A stretch of 64,000 nucleotides of DNA from PFJX01 sp964542455 (GTDB taxonomy: Bacteria; Pseudomonadota; Gammaproteobacteria; Burkholderiales; Thiobacillaceae): assembly GCA_964542455.1 (NCBI GenBank), contig CAZIUC010000002.1, forward strand, positions 62,001-126,000. Reading direction: 5' to 3'. Position 1 is the first letter of the stretch, and each line of letters opens with the position of its first letter. Under the pieces are notes generated by a model, which had not been told where the DNA came from, did not search any database, and saw only the letters and a list, made by a program, of their open reading frames with translations. This document shows, piece after piece, positions 9,025 to 18,481 of the stretch. Made by a program: the position numbers and the translations under genes.

Positions 9025-9948
9025 ATGGCTGACGACACCCAACGCCCTATCGTCATCAAGCGGATCAAGAAAATTAGCGGCGGCGGTCACGCTGGTGGTG
9101 CCTGGAAGATCGCCTATGCCGACTTCGTGACCGCGATGATGGCGTTCTTCCTGCTCATGTGGCTCCTGGGCTCCACTACCAAGGCACAGATGGAAGGTAT
9201 CGCCCAGTACTTCAAGACCCCGCTGAAAGTCGCTTTGGCCGGTGGTGAAGGTTCCGGTGACGCCTCCAGCGTCATCAAGGGTGGCGGCCAGGATCTCACC
9301 CGCCGCGCTGGCCAGGTCAAGCAGGGAGAGGTGGAAAGCAAGAAGGCCATCAACCTGGAGGCCAATCGCAGTGACCAGGTAAAACAGGAGTCAGCGCGCC
9401 TGGAGAATCTCAAGGCCACGCTGGAAAAAGCCATCGAAAGCAACGCCAAGATGTCCCAGTTCAAGAAGCAATTGAAAATTGACATCATCAGCGAAGGTTT
9501 GCGCATCCAGATAATCGACGACAAGAACCGCCCCATGTTCGATTCCGGCGGCGCGGTGATGAAGCCTTATACCCGCGACATTCTGCGCGAAATCGGCAAA
9601 ACCCTGAACGAAGTACCCAATCGCATCAGTTTGTCGGGGCACACCGATGCCGTGTCCTATTTCGGCGGCGAACGCGGCTACAGCAACTGGGAACTTTCCG
9701 CCGACCGCGCCAATGCCTCGCGGCGGGAACTGGTGGCGGGCGGACTGGAAGACGGCAAGGTATTGCGCGTGGTCGGCCTCGGTTCGGCCATCCCCTTCGA
9801 CCAGGAACATCCGAACGATCCGGTCAACCGCCGCATTTCCATCGTTGTCATGAACAAGAAAGCGGAAGATGCCATCACCAAGGAGTCCCGCCAGATCGAG
9901 GCGGGGACGGCCAAGGAGGTGGCAGAAAAACTGAATGTCGAACACTGA
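9025..9948 (+). CDS. motB: Flagellar motor stator protein MotB
   Basis: MotB anchors the stator to peptidoglycan and carries the proton-binding aspartate. The 307-residue product has one N-terminal membrane span containing AYADFVTAMMAFF, whose Asp is the conserved proton carrier. A periplasmic linker/plug and a C-terminal OmpA-like peptidoglycan-binding domain (about residues 150-275) with LSGHTDAV and NWELSADRA follow. The 3' end overlaps the next gene by 14 bases. Confidence 0.95.
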   Translation: MADDTQRPIVIKRIKKISGGGHAGGAWKIAYADFVTAMMAFFLLMWLLGSTTKAQMEGIAQYFKTPLKVALAGGEGSGDASSVIKGGGQDLTRRAGQVKQGEVESKKAINLEANRSDQVKQESARLENLKATLEKAIESNAKMSQFKKQLKIDIISEGLRIQIIDDKNRPMFDSGGAVMKPYTRDILREIGKTLNEVPNRISLSGHTDAVSYFGGERGYSNWELSADRANASRRELVAGGLEDGKVLRVVGLGSAIPFDQEHPNDPVNRRISIVVMNKKAEDAITKESRQIEAGTAKEVAEKLNVEH

Positions 9949-10711
9949 CATTTTGTTCCCCCCCCTGCTGCAACGTCTGTCACCCGCCCTGCTCGCCCTG
10001 GGCGCGCAACTCGTGGCCTTGCTGGCGGTGGCAGCCGCGGCCGTGGTCCTGCGGGAAAGCGGTTCGGGTTTGCCACTGCCGCTCTGGATTGGCCTGGTCG
10101 GCCTGACCGCCTCCCTGTTGAGCCGCTGGGTTGCCCTTCCGGCCTGGTGGCAGATCATCAACCTGATCTTCCTACCGCTGCTCTGGCTTGCGCTGCAAAG
10201 TGGAATCAACCCCATCTGGTACCTCGTCGGATTCGCCCTGCTCGCCCTTACCTCCCTAGGCGCCATCCGTACCCGTGTGCCACTCTACCTTTCCAGCGCG
10301 CGCGCCGCAGAAGCCCTGGCCGGGCGCCTACCCGAGCGGGCGCGGGTGCTGGACCTGGGTTGTGGCCTGGGTGGCCCCCTGGCCCAACTCTCCACGCTAC
10401 GGCCCGATACCACGCTGCGGGGCGTCGAGGCCGCCCCGCTCAACTGGCTAATCGCCCGTCTGCGCCTATGGGGACGCGCGCGGATCGACCTGGGTAATCT
10501 CTGGGACGCCGACCTGTCACGTCATGACGTGGTCTATGCCTACCTCTCCCCCGCCCCCATGCCACGACTGTGGGAGAAGGCGCTCGATGAGATGCGCCCC
10601 GGCAGCCTCCTCATCAGCAATAGCTTTTCCATCCCCGGTGTCGAGCCGGACGAGGTGGTTGAACTCCATGACCTTTCCCATGCACGGCTTTTCATCTGGC
10701 GGATGCGATGA
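9935..10711 (+). CDS. Membrane-anchored class I SAM-dependent methyltransferase-like protein
   Basis: The 258-residue product starts with about 100 residues holding three or four hydrophobic segments. A Rossmann domain with the SAM-binding motif RVLDLGCGLGGPLA (about residue 130) follows. The substrate cannot be read from the sequence. It overlaps motB by 14 bases and the next gene by four bases, so the three are probably co-translated. Similar membrane-plus-methyltransferase proteins are usually annotated only as class I methyltransferases. A role connected with motility or chemosensing is an inference from neighbourhood alone. Confidence 0.75.
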   Translation: MSNTDILFPPLLQRLSPALLALGAQLVALLAVAAAAVVLRESGSGLPLPLWIGLVGLTASLLSRWVALPAWWQIINLIFLPLLWLALQSGINPIWYLVGFALLALTSLGAIRTRVPLYLSSARAAEALAGRLPERARVLDLGCGLGGPLAQLSTLRPDTTLRGVEAAPLNWLIARLRLWGRARIDLGNLWDADLSRHDVVYAYLSPAPMPRLWEKALDEMRPGSLLISNSFSIPGVEPDEVVELHDLSHARLFIWRMR

Positions 10712-12234
10712 CTCTCACGGACTGGCTCGAACGACTTTCGCCCGGCCCGCTGCCGGTCTTCGCGCATACCAGACAAGTGCTAACGGAGCAGCGCCGCCGC
10801 GCGGAGAATATTTCCGCGCGCGAAGTCGCCCACACCATCCTGGCCGACCCCCTCGCCACGCTCGATCTGATCCACCGCGCGAATCAACGCGGCAGCCGCC
10901 TGGGAGGTGAGATCACCACAGCGGAAAGCGCCCTCATGATGCTGGGCCTGGGCCGCTATCTCGACCAGACACGTAACCTGCTCGTCGTGGAAGAAGGCCC
11001 GCAAGGTCGCGATGACAAGCTCATGGCCGCGCTACACACCTTGCTGCGCCGTGTCCATCATGCCGCCTGGCAATCGCGCGATTTTGCCGTGTTGCACAGC
11101 GACGTGCGCGCCGAGGAAGTTCAGGTCGCCAGCGTACTTCACGCAGTCCCGGAATTTCTTCTGCTGCTGCGCGCGCCCGCCGAAGCACTGCGTCTGGCTC
11201 GCCTCAAGCGCCGCATGCCGCATGAGGAGGCCGAGCAGCAGGCGCTGAGTGGCGTCAGCCTTGAGCAACTGCGGTTGCCGTTGCTAGAGAACTGGAAAAT
11301 CCCCGAACTCAGCCGTGATCTACTCGACCCCGGGCAAGCCGAAAAACCGCGCCAGGCCATCCTGCATGCCAGCCTCGACATCGCTCAACGGGCACAAAAG
11401 GGTTGGTGGGATGAAGCCCTGCTTGGTGATTACATTGCCCTGGCCGGCATCGAAAACCTGCCGCTGGAAATCGTTATCGCCACGATTCATGCCAACGCCG
11501 TGCGCGCCGAGCGCGCCGCCGACTGGATAGCCGCCCCTGGTGCTGGTGTCTGGATGCCGATGCTGCCGGGGCCCTGGCCAATCGACCCGGACGACGAAGA
11601 AGCAATTGCAACACCGGCCACAGCCATCTTCGCGGCCGAACCGGTTGCGCGGCCAGTGGCACAACCGGTGGCGCAACCGGCAGCTCCTTCGATGGAAGAA
11701 ACAGTCCCGAAACAGTGTCTGCTGCCAGACAAGCAGGTGCTGCGCGATACCCTGCAAAATATCGAAGGCCATCTGGACGGCTCACTCAATCTCAACCAGA
11801 TGTCCGCGGTCATCCTCAAAGGACTGCACACTGGCCTCGGTTTGAGCCGCATTCTGTTCGCGATGCTTACGCCCGACGGACACCAGATAAAGTCCCGCTT
11901 TACGCTCGGCATCAAGGCGGATGACCCAATGCGCCACTTTGCCTTCGACCTGGAAACCCGCGACCTATTCGGCCAACTCATGGGCAAGATGCAGGGTGTT
12001 TGGATGCACAAAGACAACCGCGAAAAACTTTGGCCCATGGTTCACCCCGCGCTCCAGAAGATGATTGGCGACGTCGATTTCTATGCCATGAGCCTGCATG
12101 CCAACGGAAAGCCGGTCGGCCTTATCTACGCCGATCGCGGCCAGGGCGACTGCGGCCTGGACACTCACAACTACACCGATTTCAAGATGCTCTGCCTGCA
12201 GGCGGCGCGCGGCCTGGGCAAACTCAAACAGTAA
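10708..12234 (+). CDS. HDOD domain protein with C-terminal GAF-like domain
   Basis: HDOD proteins are signalling relatives of HD phosphohydrolases without the catalytic His-Asp pair. The 508-residue product opens with an HDOD-like helical region (about residues 10-250, including AHTILADPLATLDLIHRANQ). A linker with short repeats such as ARPVAQPVAQP (about residues 310-325) follows. The last 150 residues look like a GAF sensor domain. The ATG overlaps the preceding methyltransferase stop. Context after motAB suggests a regulatory role in motility, which is inference. No GGDEF or EAL motif is present. Confidence 0.75.
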   Translation: MTLTDWLERLSPGPLPVFAHTRQVLTEQRRRAENISAREVAHTILADPLATLDLIHRANQRGSRLGGEITTAESALMMLGLGRYLDQTRNLLVVEEGPQGRDDKLMAALHTLLRRVHHAAWQSRDFAVLHSDVRAEEVQVASVLHAVPEFLLLLRAPAEALRLARLKRRMPHEEAEQQALSGVSLEQLRLPLLENWKIPELSRDLLDPGQAEKPRQAILHASLDIAQRAQKGWWDEALLGDYIALAGIENLPLEIVIATIHANAVRAERAADWIAAPGAGVWMPMLPGPWPIDPDDEEAIATPATAIFAAEPVARPVAQPVAQPAAPSMEETVPKQCLLPDKQVLRDTLQNIEGHLDGSLNLNQMSAVILKGLHTGLGLSRILFAMLTPDGHQIKSRFTLGIKADDPMRHFAFDLETRDLFGQLMGKMQGVWMHKDNREKLWPMVHPALQKMIGDVDFYAMSLHANGKPVGLIYADRGQGDCGLDTHNYTDFKMLCLQAARGLGKLKQ

Positions 12235-12335
12235 CCACGTCGGAAATATGCAATTGGGATAGGGGGTAAGTTTTCCCTTGTCGTGCGAGCGAAGGACTTT
12301 TACCTCCAAGTAAGCGCGCCCCGCCGGGCGCGCCC

Positions 12336-12362
12336 AAAAAAAAGCGCCACATAAAGCGGCGC
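12336..12362 (-). terminator. Rho-independent terminator of the rpsA-ihfB transcript
   Basis: Read on the minus strand, stem GCGCCGC, loop TTTAT and stem GTGGCGC (one G-U pair) are followed directly by eight T. It lies 23 bases after the ihfB stop. A second GC-rich inverted repeat (GCGCGCC/GGGCGCGC, 12314-12334) lies just beyond and may back it up. Confidence 0.85.
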
Positions 12363-12384
12363 CTTTGATCCGGAACGTTCGAAC

Positions 12385-12669
12385 TTATTCCTTGAAGTCC
12401 ACACGGTCGCGCAATTCCTTGCCCGCCTTGAAGTGCGGCACATACTTGCCCGCTACCTGGACCTTGTCGCCGGTCTTGGGGTTGCGCCCCAATCGGGGCG
12501 GACGAAAGTTGAGACTGAAGCTGCCAAAACCGCGGATCTCGATCCGTTCGCCTTCCACCAGGCTGTTCACCATGGCGTCGATGATGGTTTTGACGGCAAG
12601 TTCGGCATCCGCCGCCACCAAATGAGGATGGCGCTCCGCCAGTCGGGCGATAAGCTCCGACTTGGTCAT
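12385..12669 (-). CDS. ihfB: Integration host factor beta subunit
   Basis: IhfB pairs with IhfA to bend DNA at specific sites. It is also used for CRISPR spacer integration in type I-E systems. The product is 94 residues from the ATG giving MTKSELIARLAE, the canonical start. An upstream in-frame ATG at 12687 overlaps the rpsA stop (ATGA) and would add six residues. The GRNPKTGDKV DNA-binding arm and the KYVPHFKAGKELRDRV tail are typical. Placement directly behind rpsA is conserved in proteobacteria. A clear terminator follows. Confidence 0.96.
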   Translation of the reverse strand: MTKSELIARLAERHPHLVAADAELAVKTIIDAMVNSLVEGERIEIRGFGSFSLNFRPPRLGRNPKTGDKVQVAGKYVPHFKAGKELRDRVDFKE

Positions 12670-12683
12670 TGCGCCGATTTCTA

Positions 12684-14405
12684 TCATTCGCCGACCTTGT
12701 TATCGAGCTTGGCCTTGAGCAGCGCCCCCAGATTGGTGGTGCCACTGGAATGCTCGGAAGCAAGCTTGCGCAGGGCTTCGGATTGCTCCGCGGCATCCTT
12801 GGCCTTGATCGACAGGTTGATCTGACGGTTTTTGCGATCGATGTTGATGATCACGGTTTCCACCGTCTCGTCTTCCTTCAGGTGGGTGCGGATGTCTTCG
12901 ACACGGTCACGCGCCACTTCGGAAGCACGCAGATAACCTTCCACTTCGCCATCCAGCAGGATCACAGCGCCCTTGGCGTCCATGCTCTTCACCGTTCCGG
13001 TGACGATGCTGCCCTTGTCGTTGACTGCCACATAAGCGTTGAAAGGATCGTTCTCCATCTGCTTGATGCCCAGGGAGATACGCTCCTTCTCCACGTCGAT
13101 GGCCAGTACGCTGGCTTCCACTTCCTCGCCCTTGCGGTAGTTGCGCAGGGCTTCTTCGCCGGTGAGGTGCCAGGAAAGATCGGACAGGTGCACCAGGCCG
13201 TCGATACCGCCGGGCAAGCCGATGAAGATACCGAAGTCGGTGATGGACTTGATCTGGCCGCTGACTTTGTCGCCCTTCTTGAAGGTGGCGGCGAAATCAT
13301 CCCAGGGGTTGGCTTTGCACTGCTTCATGCCCAGGGAGATGCGACGACGGTCTTCGTCGATTTCCAGAACCATGACTTCCACTTCGTCGCCCAAGGCAAC
13401 GACTTTGGAGGGGTTGACGTTCTTGTTGGTCCAGTCCATTTCGGAGACGTGCACCAGGCCTTCGATGCCCGGCTCGATTTCCACGAAACAGCCGTAATCG
13501 GTGAGGTTGGCCACCTTGCCGAACATGCGGGTACCGGTGGGGTAACGGCGAGAAAGGCCGACCCACGGATCTTCGCCAAGCTGTTTGAGGCCGAGGGATA
13601 CGCGGTTCTTGTCCTGGTCGAACTTGAGCACCATGGCGCTGACTTCGTCGCCGACGTTGACCACTTCGGTCGGGTGCTTGACACGGCGCCAAGCCAGATC
13701 GGTGATGTGCAGCAGGCCGTCGATGCCACCCAGGTCAACGAATGCGCCGTACTCGGTGATGTTCTTGACGATACCCTTGACCGTGGCACCTTCTTTCAGG
13801 TTGGCCAGCAGGCTTTCGCGCTCGGCACCCATGCTGGCTTCCAGCACGGCCTTGCGCGACACCACGACGTTGTTGCGCTTGCGGTCCAGCTTGATGACCT
13901 TGAACTCGGATTCCTTGTTCTCGTAGGGCGTGGTGTCCTTGACCGGACGCACATCCACCAGGGAACCGGGCAGGAAGGCACGGATGCCGTTGCACATGAC
14001 GGTGAGGCCACCCTTGACCTTGCCGTTGACCAGACCCTTGACGATGCGGCCTTCTTCCATTGCTGCTTCCAGATCCAGCCAGGCGGCGAGGCGGCGGGCG
14101 CGATCGCGCGACAGCTTGGTGGCGCCGAAACCGTCTTCGATGGACTCGATGGCGACTTGCACGAAATCGCCCACGTTCACTTCCAGTCCACCGCGGTCAT
14201 CCTTGAATTCCTCGACGGGAATCAGGCTTTCGGACTTGAGGCCGGCGTTGACGGTAACGAAGTTGTCGTCGATGGCGACGACCTCGGCGGTGATGATCTC
14301 ACCATGGCGCATCTCCTGTTTGGAGATGCTTTCCTCGAACATGGCGGCAAACGATTCCATGGACTCCATAGAATCCATGGCGGGTTGGGTGGAAGCAGTG
14401 GACAT
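12684..14405 (-). CDS. rpsA: Ribosomal protein S1
   Basis: S1 binds mRNA leaders and delivers them to the 30S subunit. The 573-residue product contains six S1 OB-fold domains. The first two bind the ribosome, and the later ones show the repeated GxxxxGxVxxxxxFGxFV pattern, for example KGDKVSGQIKSITDFGIFIG. The start chosen is MSTASTQPAM at 14405. The frame is open 39 codons further upstream, but that part has no S1 similarity and overlaps the leader region next to cmk. The 86-base gap to cmk may hold its own promoter and leader. Confidence 0.96.
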   Translation of the reverse strand: MSTASTQPAMDSMESMESFAAMFEESISKQEMRHGEIITAEVVAIDDNFVTVNAGLKSESLIPVEEFKDDRGGLEVNVGDFVQVAIESIEDGFGATKLSRDRARRLAAWLDLEAAMEEGRIVKGLVNGKVKGGLTVMCNGIRAFLPGSLVDVRPVKDTTPYENKESEFKVIKLDRKRNNVVVSRKAVLEASMGAERESLLANLKEGATVKGIVKNITEYGAFVDLGGIDGLLHITDLAWRRVKHPTEVVNVGDEVSAMVLKFDQDKNRVSLGLKQLGEDPWVGLSRRYPTGTRMFGKVANLTDYGCFVEIEPGIEGLVHVSEMDWTNKNVNPSKVVALGDEVEVMVLEIDEDRRRISLGMKQCKANPWDDFAATFKKGDKVSGQIKSITDFGIFIGLPGGIDGLVHLSDLSWHLTGEEALRNYRKGEEVEASVLAIDVEKERISLGIKQMENDPFNAYVAVNDKGSIVTGTVKSMDAKGAVILLDGEVEGYLRASEVARDRVEDIRTHLKEDETVETVIINIDRKNRQINLSIKAKDAAEQSEALRKLASEHSSGTTNLGALLKAKLDNKVGE

Positions 14406-14491
14406 TGAGAAACCTGAAGAAAACCGTGTCGCCACGGTGGGGGTAAATGAAAAACCGAAAAGACTCAGCCTTTCGGGGGAAATTAATACAA

Positions 14492-15172
14492 CTACGGCGT
14501 CGCCTTGGCCGCTCTGAACCACTGGAGCACCCGCTCCACCGCCTGCGCGATGGTCAGGCCCGTGGTATCGAGCAATTCGGCATCCGCCGTCTGCCGCAAG
14601 GGCGCGGACGATCGGGCGGCATCACGCGCGTCCCGTTCCATCAGGTCCTGCAACAGGGCGGCGAGGTTAGCATCGAAACCTTTTTCAATCAACTGCTTAT
14701 AGCGTCTTTGCGCGCGTTCCTCGGCACTCGCGGTGAGGAAGATTTTCACCGTCGCATCGGGGAAAACCACTGAGCCCATATCGCGCCCATCGGTCACCAA
14801 TCCAGGCGCCTGGCGAAAGTCGCGCTGGCGTTGCAGAAGTGCCGCGCGCAACGCGGGCAAAGCCGCGATTCGCGAAGCCGCGCGCCCAGCCTCCTCGGTG
14901 CGAATCACCTCGCCCACGGCGGCGTCGTTCAGATACACCTCGACGCCATCGAAACGCAGCGCGCTCTTGTGCGCCAACTCGACCAGCCCCGGCTCGTCCT
15001 CCAGCGCGACACCAGCTTGTTGCGCGGCATAAGCGGTGACGCGGTAGATCGCGCCGCTGTCGAGATAATGAAAGCCCAGTTCGCGGGCCACCAGGGCCGC
15101 CACCGTGCCCTTGCCGGAAGCGGAAGGGCCGTCGATGGCGATGACGGGAATGGTTTGGTCCATATTGCTCAT
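14492..15172 (-). CDS. cmk: Cytidylate kinase
   Basis: Cmk phosphorylates CMP and dCMP to the diphosphates. The 226-residue product has the P-loop GPSASGKGT near residue 14, the LDSGAIYR substrate motif and the TDGRDMGSVVFPDA segment with conserved NMP-binding residues. MSNMDQ at 15172 is the annotated start, and an internal Met three codons later is equally possible. It lies four bases after aroA, part of the aroA-cmk-rpsA-ihfB order common in beta- and gammaproteobacteria. Confidence 0.95.
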   Translation of the reverse strand: MSNMDQTIPVIAIDGPSASGKGTVAALVARELGFHYLDSGAIYRVTAYAAQQAGVALEDEPGLVELAHKSALRFDGVEVYLNDAAVGEVIRTEEAGRAASRIAALPALRAALLQRQRDFRQAPGLVTDGRDMGSVVFPDATVKIFLTASAEERAQRRYKQLIEKGFDANLAALLQDLMERDARDAARSSAPLRQTADAELLDTTGLTIAQAVERVLQWFRAAKATP

Positions 15173-15176
15173 GGCG

Positions 15177-16475
15177 TCAGCAACTCGCCGCGTGGGTGAT
15201 TGCCGCGAACTTTTCGAAATATTCCGGGAAGGTCTTGTTCACGCACTTGGGGTCGTTGATGCGGATGGGGACGCCGCCCAAGGCGACCAGGGAGAAGCAC
15301 ATGGCCATGCGGTGGTCGTCGTAGGTGTCGATTTCCGCGTTGGCGGCGAGTTTGGCGGGGGGGGTGATTTTGATGGAGTCGGCGCCCTCCTCCACCGTGG
15401 CGCCGAGTTTGCGCAACTCGGTGGCCATGGCGCTGATGCGGTCGGTTTCCTTGACCCGCCAGGAGGCGATATTGGACAGGGTGGTAGTGCCGTTGGCGAA
15501 CAGGGCGAGCACGCCTAAGGTCATGGCGGCGTCGGGGATGTGGTTGCAGTCGAGGTCGATGGCGTGAAGTTTGTCGGCGCAGCCGAGGCGGCATTCGATC
15601 CAGTTGGGGCCAAACCCCACTTCCGCGCCCATGCGCGCCAGCGCTTCGGCAAAGCGGACATCGCCCTGGATGCTGTTGCGCCCTACTCCCTCCACGCGCA
15701 CCGGGCCGTGGCCGATGGCGCCGGCGGCGAGGAAGTAGGAGGCCGAGGAGGCGTCTCCCTCGACTTCTATTTCACCCGGGCTCTGGTAGGTGGCGGCGGG
15801 CACGGTGAAACGTTGCCAACCTTCGCGTTTGGCTTCGATGCCGTAGCGTTTCATCAGATTGAGGGTGATCTCGACGTAAGGCTTGGAGATCAGTTCGCCC
15901 TCCACAACAACGGTGACTTCACGGCCGAGCAGAGGTGCGGAAAGCAACAAACCGGTGAGATATTGGCTGGAGACGTTGCCCTTGACGCTGATTTCACCGG
16001 TGCCGTCTTCGTGGGGCAGGATGTGCAAGGGCGGGAAGCCGTCGTTTTCCGTGTAGTCGATCTGAGCGCCGGCCTGACGCAGGGCGTCGACCAGGTCGCC
16101 GATGGGGCGCTCATGCATGCGTGGCACGCCGGAAAGCGTGTAGTCGCCGCTGCTCATGGCGCAGGCGGCGGTGAGCGAGCGGAAGGCGGTGCCGGCATTG
16201 CCGAGAAACAGGTTGGCGTATTTCACCGGAAAAGTGCCCCCTACCCCATCCACCCGGTAGTCGCCGCCTTCGAGTCGTTGCCAGTTCACCCCCAGGCGAT
16301 GCAGCGCGTCGAGCATGACGCGGGTGTCGTCGGAAGCGAGCAGGCCTTTGACCAGCGTGGTTCCATCAGCCAGGGCGGAGAGCAGGAGGATACGGTTGGA
16401 GATGCTTTTCGAGCCGGGCAGGCGCACCGTGCCACGGGCGCCGGAGCGTGCCGACAGGTCGAGATGTTCGCTCAT
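15177..16475 (-). CDS. aroA: 3-phosphoshikimate 1-carboxyvinyltransferase (EPSP synthase)
   Basis: AroA transfers enolpyruvate from PEP to shikimate-3-phosphate in the shikimate pathway. The 432-residue product shows the substrate-binding LPGSKSISNRILLL near residue 20, GNAGTAFRSLTAA near 90, GDASSASYFLAAGAI near 240 and the C-terminal DDHRMAMCFSL. It overlaps tyrA by four bases (ATGA). The class I-like GNAGTA motif is intact. The order hisC-tyrA-aroA places the shikimate and terminal tyrosine steps together. Confidence 0.96.
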   Translation of the reverse strand: MSEHLDLSARSGARGTVRLPGSKSISNRILLLSALADGTTLVKGLLASDDTRVMLDALHRLGVNWQRLEGGDYRVDGVGGTFPVKYANLFLGNAGTAFRSLTAACAMSSGDYTLSGVPRMHERPIGDLVDALRQAGAQIDYTENDGFPPLHILPHEDGTGEISVKGNVSSQYLTGLLLSAPLLGREVTVVVEGELISKPYVEITLNLMKRYGIEAKREGWQRFTVPAATYQSPGEIEVEGDASSASYFLAAGAIGHGPVRVEGVGRNSIQGDVRFAEALARMGAEVGFGPNWIECRLGCADKLHAIDLDCNHIPDAAMTLGVLALFANGTTTLSNIASWRVKETDRISAMATELRKLGATVEEGADSIKITPPAKLAANAEIDTYDDHRMAMCFSLVALGGVPIRINDPKCVNKTFPEYFEKFAAITHAASC

Positions 16476-17341
16476 GCGTATTTCCCCTTGATCCAGTTGG
16501 TGCGGGCCTGGCGGGCGCGCGCGAACAGATCTTCCAGCGCCTGTCCGTCGCGCGACTCGATCAGGCCGCGAATTGATTCGAGTTTGTCGATGTAGGTATC
16601 CAGCTCACCCAGCAGCGCTTCACGGTTGGCGAGGGCAATATCACGCCACATTTCCGGGTGGCTGCCGGCGATGCGGCTGAAGTCACGAAAGCCGCTGCCG
16701 GCGAAACGGAAAAAGGTGTCGGCATCCGGGCGGTCTGCCAGTTCTTCCATCAGAGCGAAAGCGGCGAGGTGTGGCAGATGGCTGACCGCCGCGAATACGC
16801 GATCGTGGTCGTTTTCCGACATACGCGCGACTCGGGCAGAGCAGGCGGTCCACAGGCTTTCCACCAGATCGATATCTTCGGCCCGATTTTCCTCCAGGGG
16901 AGTAAGGATGACCGGCTTGCCTTCGAACAGATGCGCATGCGCGGCACCGGCACCGTTGGTTTCCGCGCCAGCGATGGGATGACCGGGCACGAATTGGCCG
17001 ATCTTGCCGCCCAGCGCGGCGCGCGCGGCGGCAATAACGTCCTGTTTTGTGCTGCCGGCATCAGTGAGGATGACGCCAACCGGCAACGCCTCTGCCAATT
17101 CCAGAAACAGAGCCGGCATGGCGCCGACTGGAATCGCGGCAAGCACCAGGTCGGCTTGTTTGACCGCCGCGGGCACGCTCTCGCCGATGTCGTCGATAAC
17201 TCCGAGTTTGCGTGCATGTTCAAGATTGGCGTGGCTGCGGCCGATGCCGGTGACGCGCTCGACCAATCCCTTGCGTTTCAAGGCCAGGGCAAAGGAGCCG
17301 CCGATCAGGCCGGTGCCGATGATTGCCAGGTGCTTGATCAT
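16472..17341 (-). CDS. tyrA: Prephenate dehydrogenase
   Basis: TyrA oxidises and decarboxylates prephenate on the way to tyrosine. The start is placed at the ATG giving MIKHLAIIGTGLIGGSFALA, the NAD(P)-binding Rossmann motif. The open frame extends upstream into hisC but carries no related sequence. The 289-residue product also has PGHPIAGAETNGAGAA and the helical dimerisation domain with SHLPHLAAFAL. It overlaps both hisC and aroA by four bases, so the three genes are translationally coupled. Confidence 0.95.
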   Translation of the reverse strand: MIKHLAIIGTGLIGGSFALALKRKGLVERVTGIGRSHANLEHARKLGVIDDIGESVPAAVKQADLVLAAIPVGAMPALFLELAEALPVGVILTDAGSTKQDVIAAARAALGGKIGQFVPGHPIAGAETNGAGAAHAHLFEGKPVILTPLEENRAEDIDLVESLWTACSARVARMSENDHDRVFAAVSHLPHLAAFALMEELADRPDADTFFRFAGSGFRDFSRIAGSHPEMWRDIALANREALLGELDTYIDKLESIRGLIESRDGQALEDLFARARQARTNWIKGKYA

Positions 17342-18465
17342 GCTTGCTCCAGAGTTTCTGCCAGCGCGGCCAGGAAGCGCGCGTTCTGTTCGGGCAAGCC
17401 GATACTCACGCGCAAAAAGGTGGAGAGGCCGTAATTGGCTAGCGGGCGGACGATGACGCCCTTGCGTAACAAGGCCTGGAACACCCCTCCCGCCGCAGCT
17501 GCATCCGATCCCACCTCGATGCAGATGAAGTTGCCATACGATGGGATGTGAGCCAGGCCCAGGCGTTGGCAACCTTCCCGAAGTTGCACCATGCCAGCGT
17601 CGTTGACCGCTTTCGAGCGGGCAATGAATTCAGCGTCGTCGAGTGCCGCCGTCGCACCCGCCAGAGCCAGGCTATTCACGTTGAATGGTTGCCGCACGCG
17701 GTTGAGCAGACCCACCACTTCGGGATGCGCCAGCGCATAGCCGACGCGCAATCCGGCCAGGCCATAGGCTTTGGAAAAGGTGCGGGTGAGAATGAGATTG
17801 GGGAACTCGGCCAGCCAGTCGACCGAGGGCGCGCGTAACGCTTCATCGAGAAACTCGCCATAGGCTTCGTCGAGTACCACCGCCACGTGGGCTGGCAACG
17901 ATGCCAGGAAACCATGCAGTTCATCCGCTCCGAGCAGCGTACCGGTGGGATTGTTGGGATTGGCGATGAATACCACGCGGGTGTCATCACGAGGGTTGTC
18001 AACTACAGCGGCGCGCATGGCGGCGAGGTCGTGGCCATAGGCGCGTGCCGGTACGGAAATGCCTATGGCACCGGTCTCTTGGGTGGCGAGTGGGTAGACC
18101 GCGAAGGCGTGCTCTGAAAATACCGCCGAAGTGCCCGGCCCCAGCAACGCATGCGCCACCAGTTCGAGTACGTCGTTGGAGCCATTGCCGAGGACGATGG
18201 CGTCCAGGTCGACGCCAAGCCGGGCAGCGATAGCCACTTTCAACGCATAACCGTTGCCGTCTGGATACAGGGCCAGATCGTCAAGGCAATCGGCAATTGC
18301 CAGACGTGCCTTGGGGCTGATGCCAAGGGGGTTTTCGTTGGAAGCCAGTTTGACGATGTCGGCTTCTGCCAGGCCCATTTCCCGAGCCAGTTCGGAGATC
18401 GGCTTACCTGGCTGATACGGGGCGATGGCACGGATATGAGCGGGAGCGAGGTCACACAGATGCAT
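17338..18465 (-). CDS. hisC: Histidinol-phosphate/aromatic aminotransferase
   Basis: This is a fold-type I PLP aminotransferase of the HisC family. The start is set at MHLCDLAPAHIRAIAPYQPG. The 375-residue product carries KLASNENPLG near residue 40, the FIANPNNPTG motif and the PLP lysine in TRTFSKAYGLAGLRVGYA. Located between pheA and tyrA, it may work mainly as an aromatic amino acid (or arogenate/imidazole-acetol phosphate) aminotransferase rather than in histidine synthesis. This paralogue position is common in betaproteobacteria. Substrate choice is inferred. Confidence 0.9.
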   Translation of the reverse strand: MHLCDLAPAHIRAIAPYQPGKPISELAREMGLAEADIVKLASNENPLGISPKARLAIADCLDDLALYPDGNGYALKVAIAARLGVDLDAIVLGNGSNDVLELVAHALLGPGTSAVFSEHAFAVYPLATQETGAIGISVPARAYGHDLAAMRAAVVDNPRDDTRVVFIANPNNPTGTLLGADELHGFLASLPAHVAVVLDEAYGEFLDEALRAPSVDWLAEFPNLILTRTFSKAYGLAGLRVGYALAHPEVVGLLNRVRQPFNVNSLALAGATAALDDAEFIARSKAVNDAGMVQLREGCQRLGLAHIPSYGNFICIEVGSDAAAAGGVFQALLRKGVIVRPLANYGLSTFLRVSIGLPEQNARFLAALAETLEQA

Positions 18466-18481
18466 GCAAAATTTCCGGGAA

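Noticed and set aside
12314..12334. GC-rich inverted repeat as a terminator for the plus-strand HDOD gene
   Set aside because: On the plus strand it is followed by A rather than T residues. It can only be a secondary structure behind the minus-strand terminator.
12669..14408. Long plus-strand ORF (579 codons) opposite rpsA
   Set aside because: It is fully antisense to six clear S1 domains and has no recognisable sequence. Long shadow frames are expected at this GC content.
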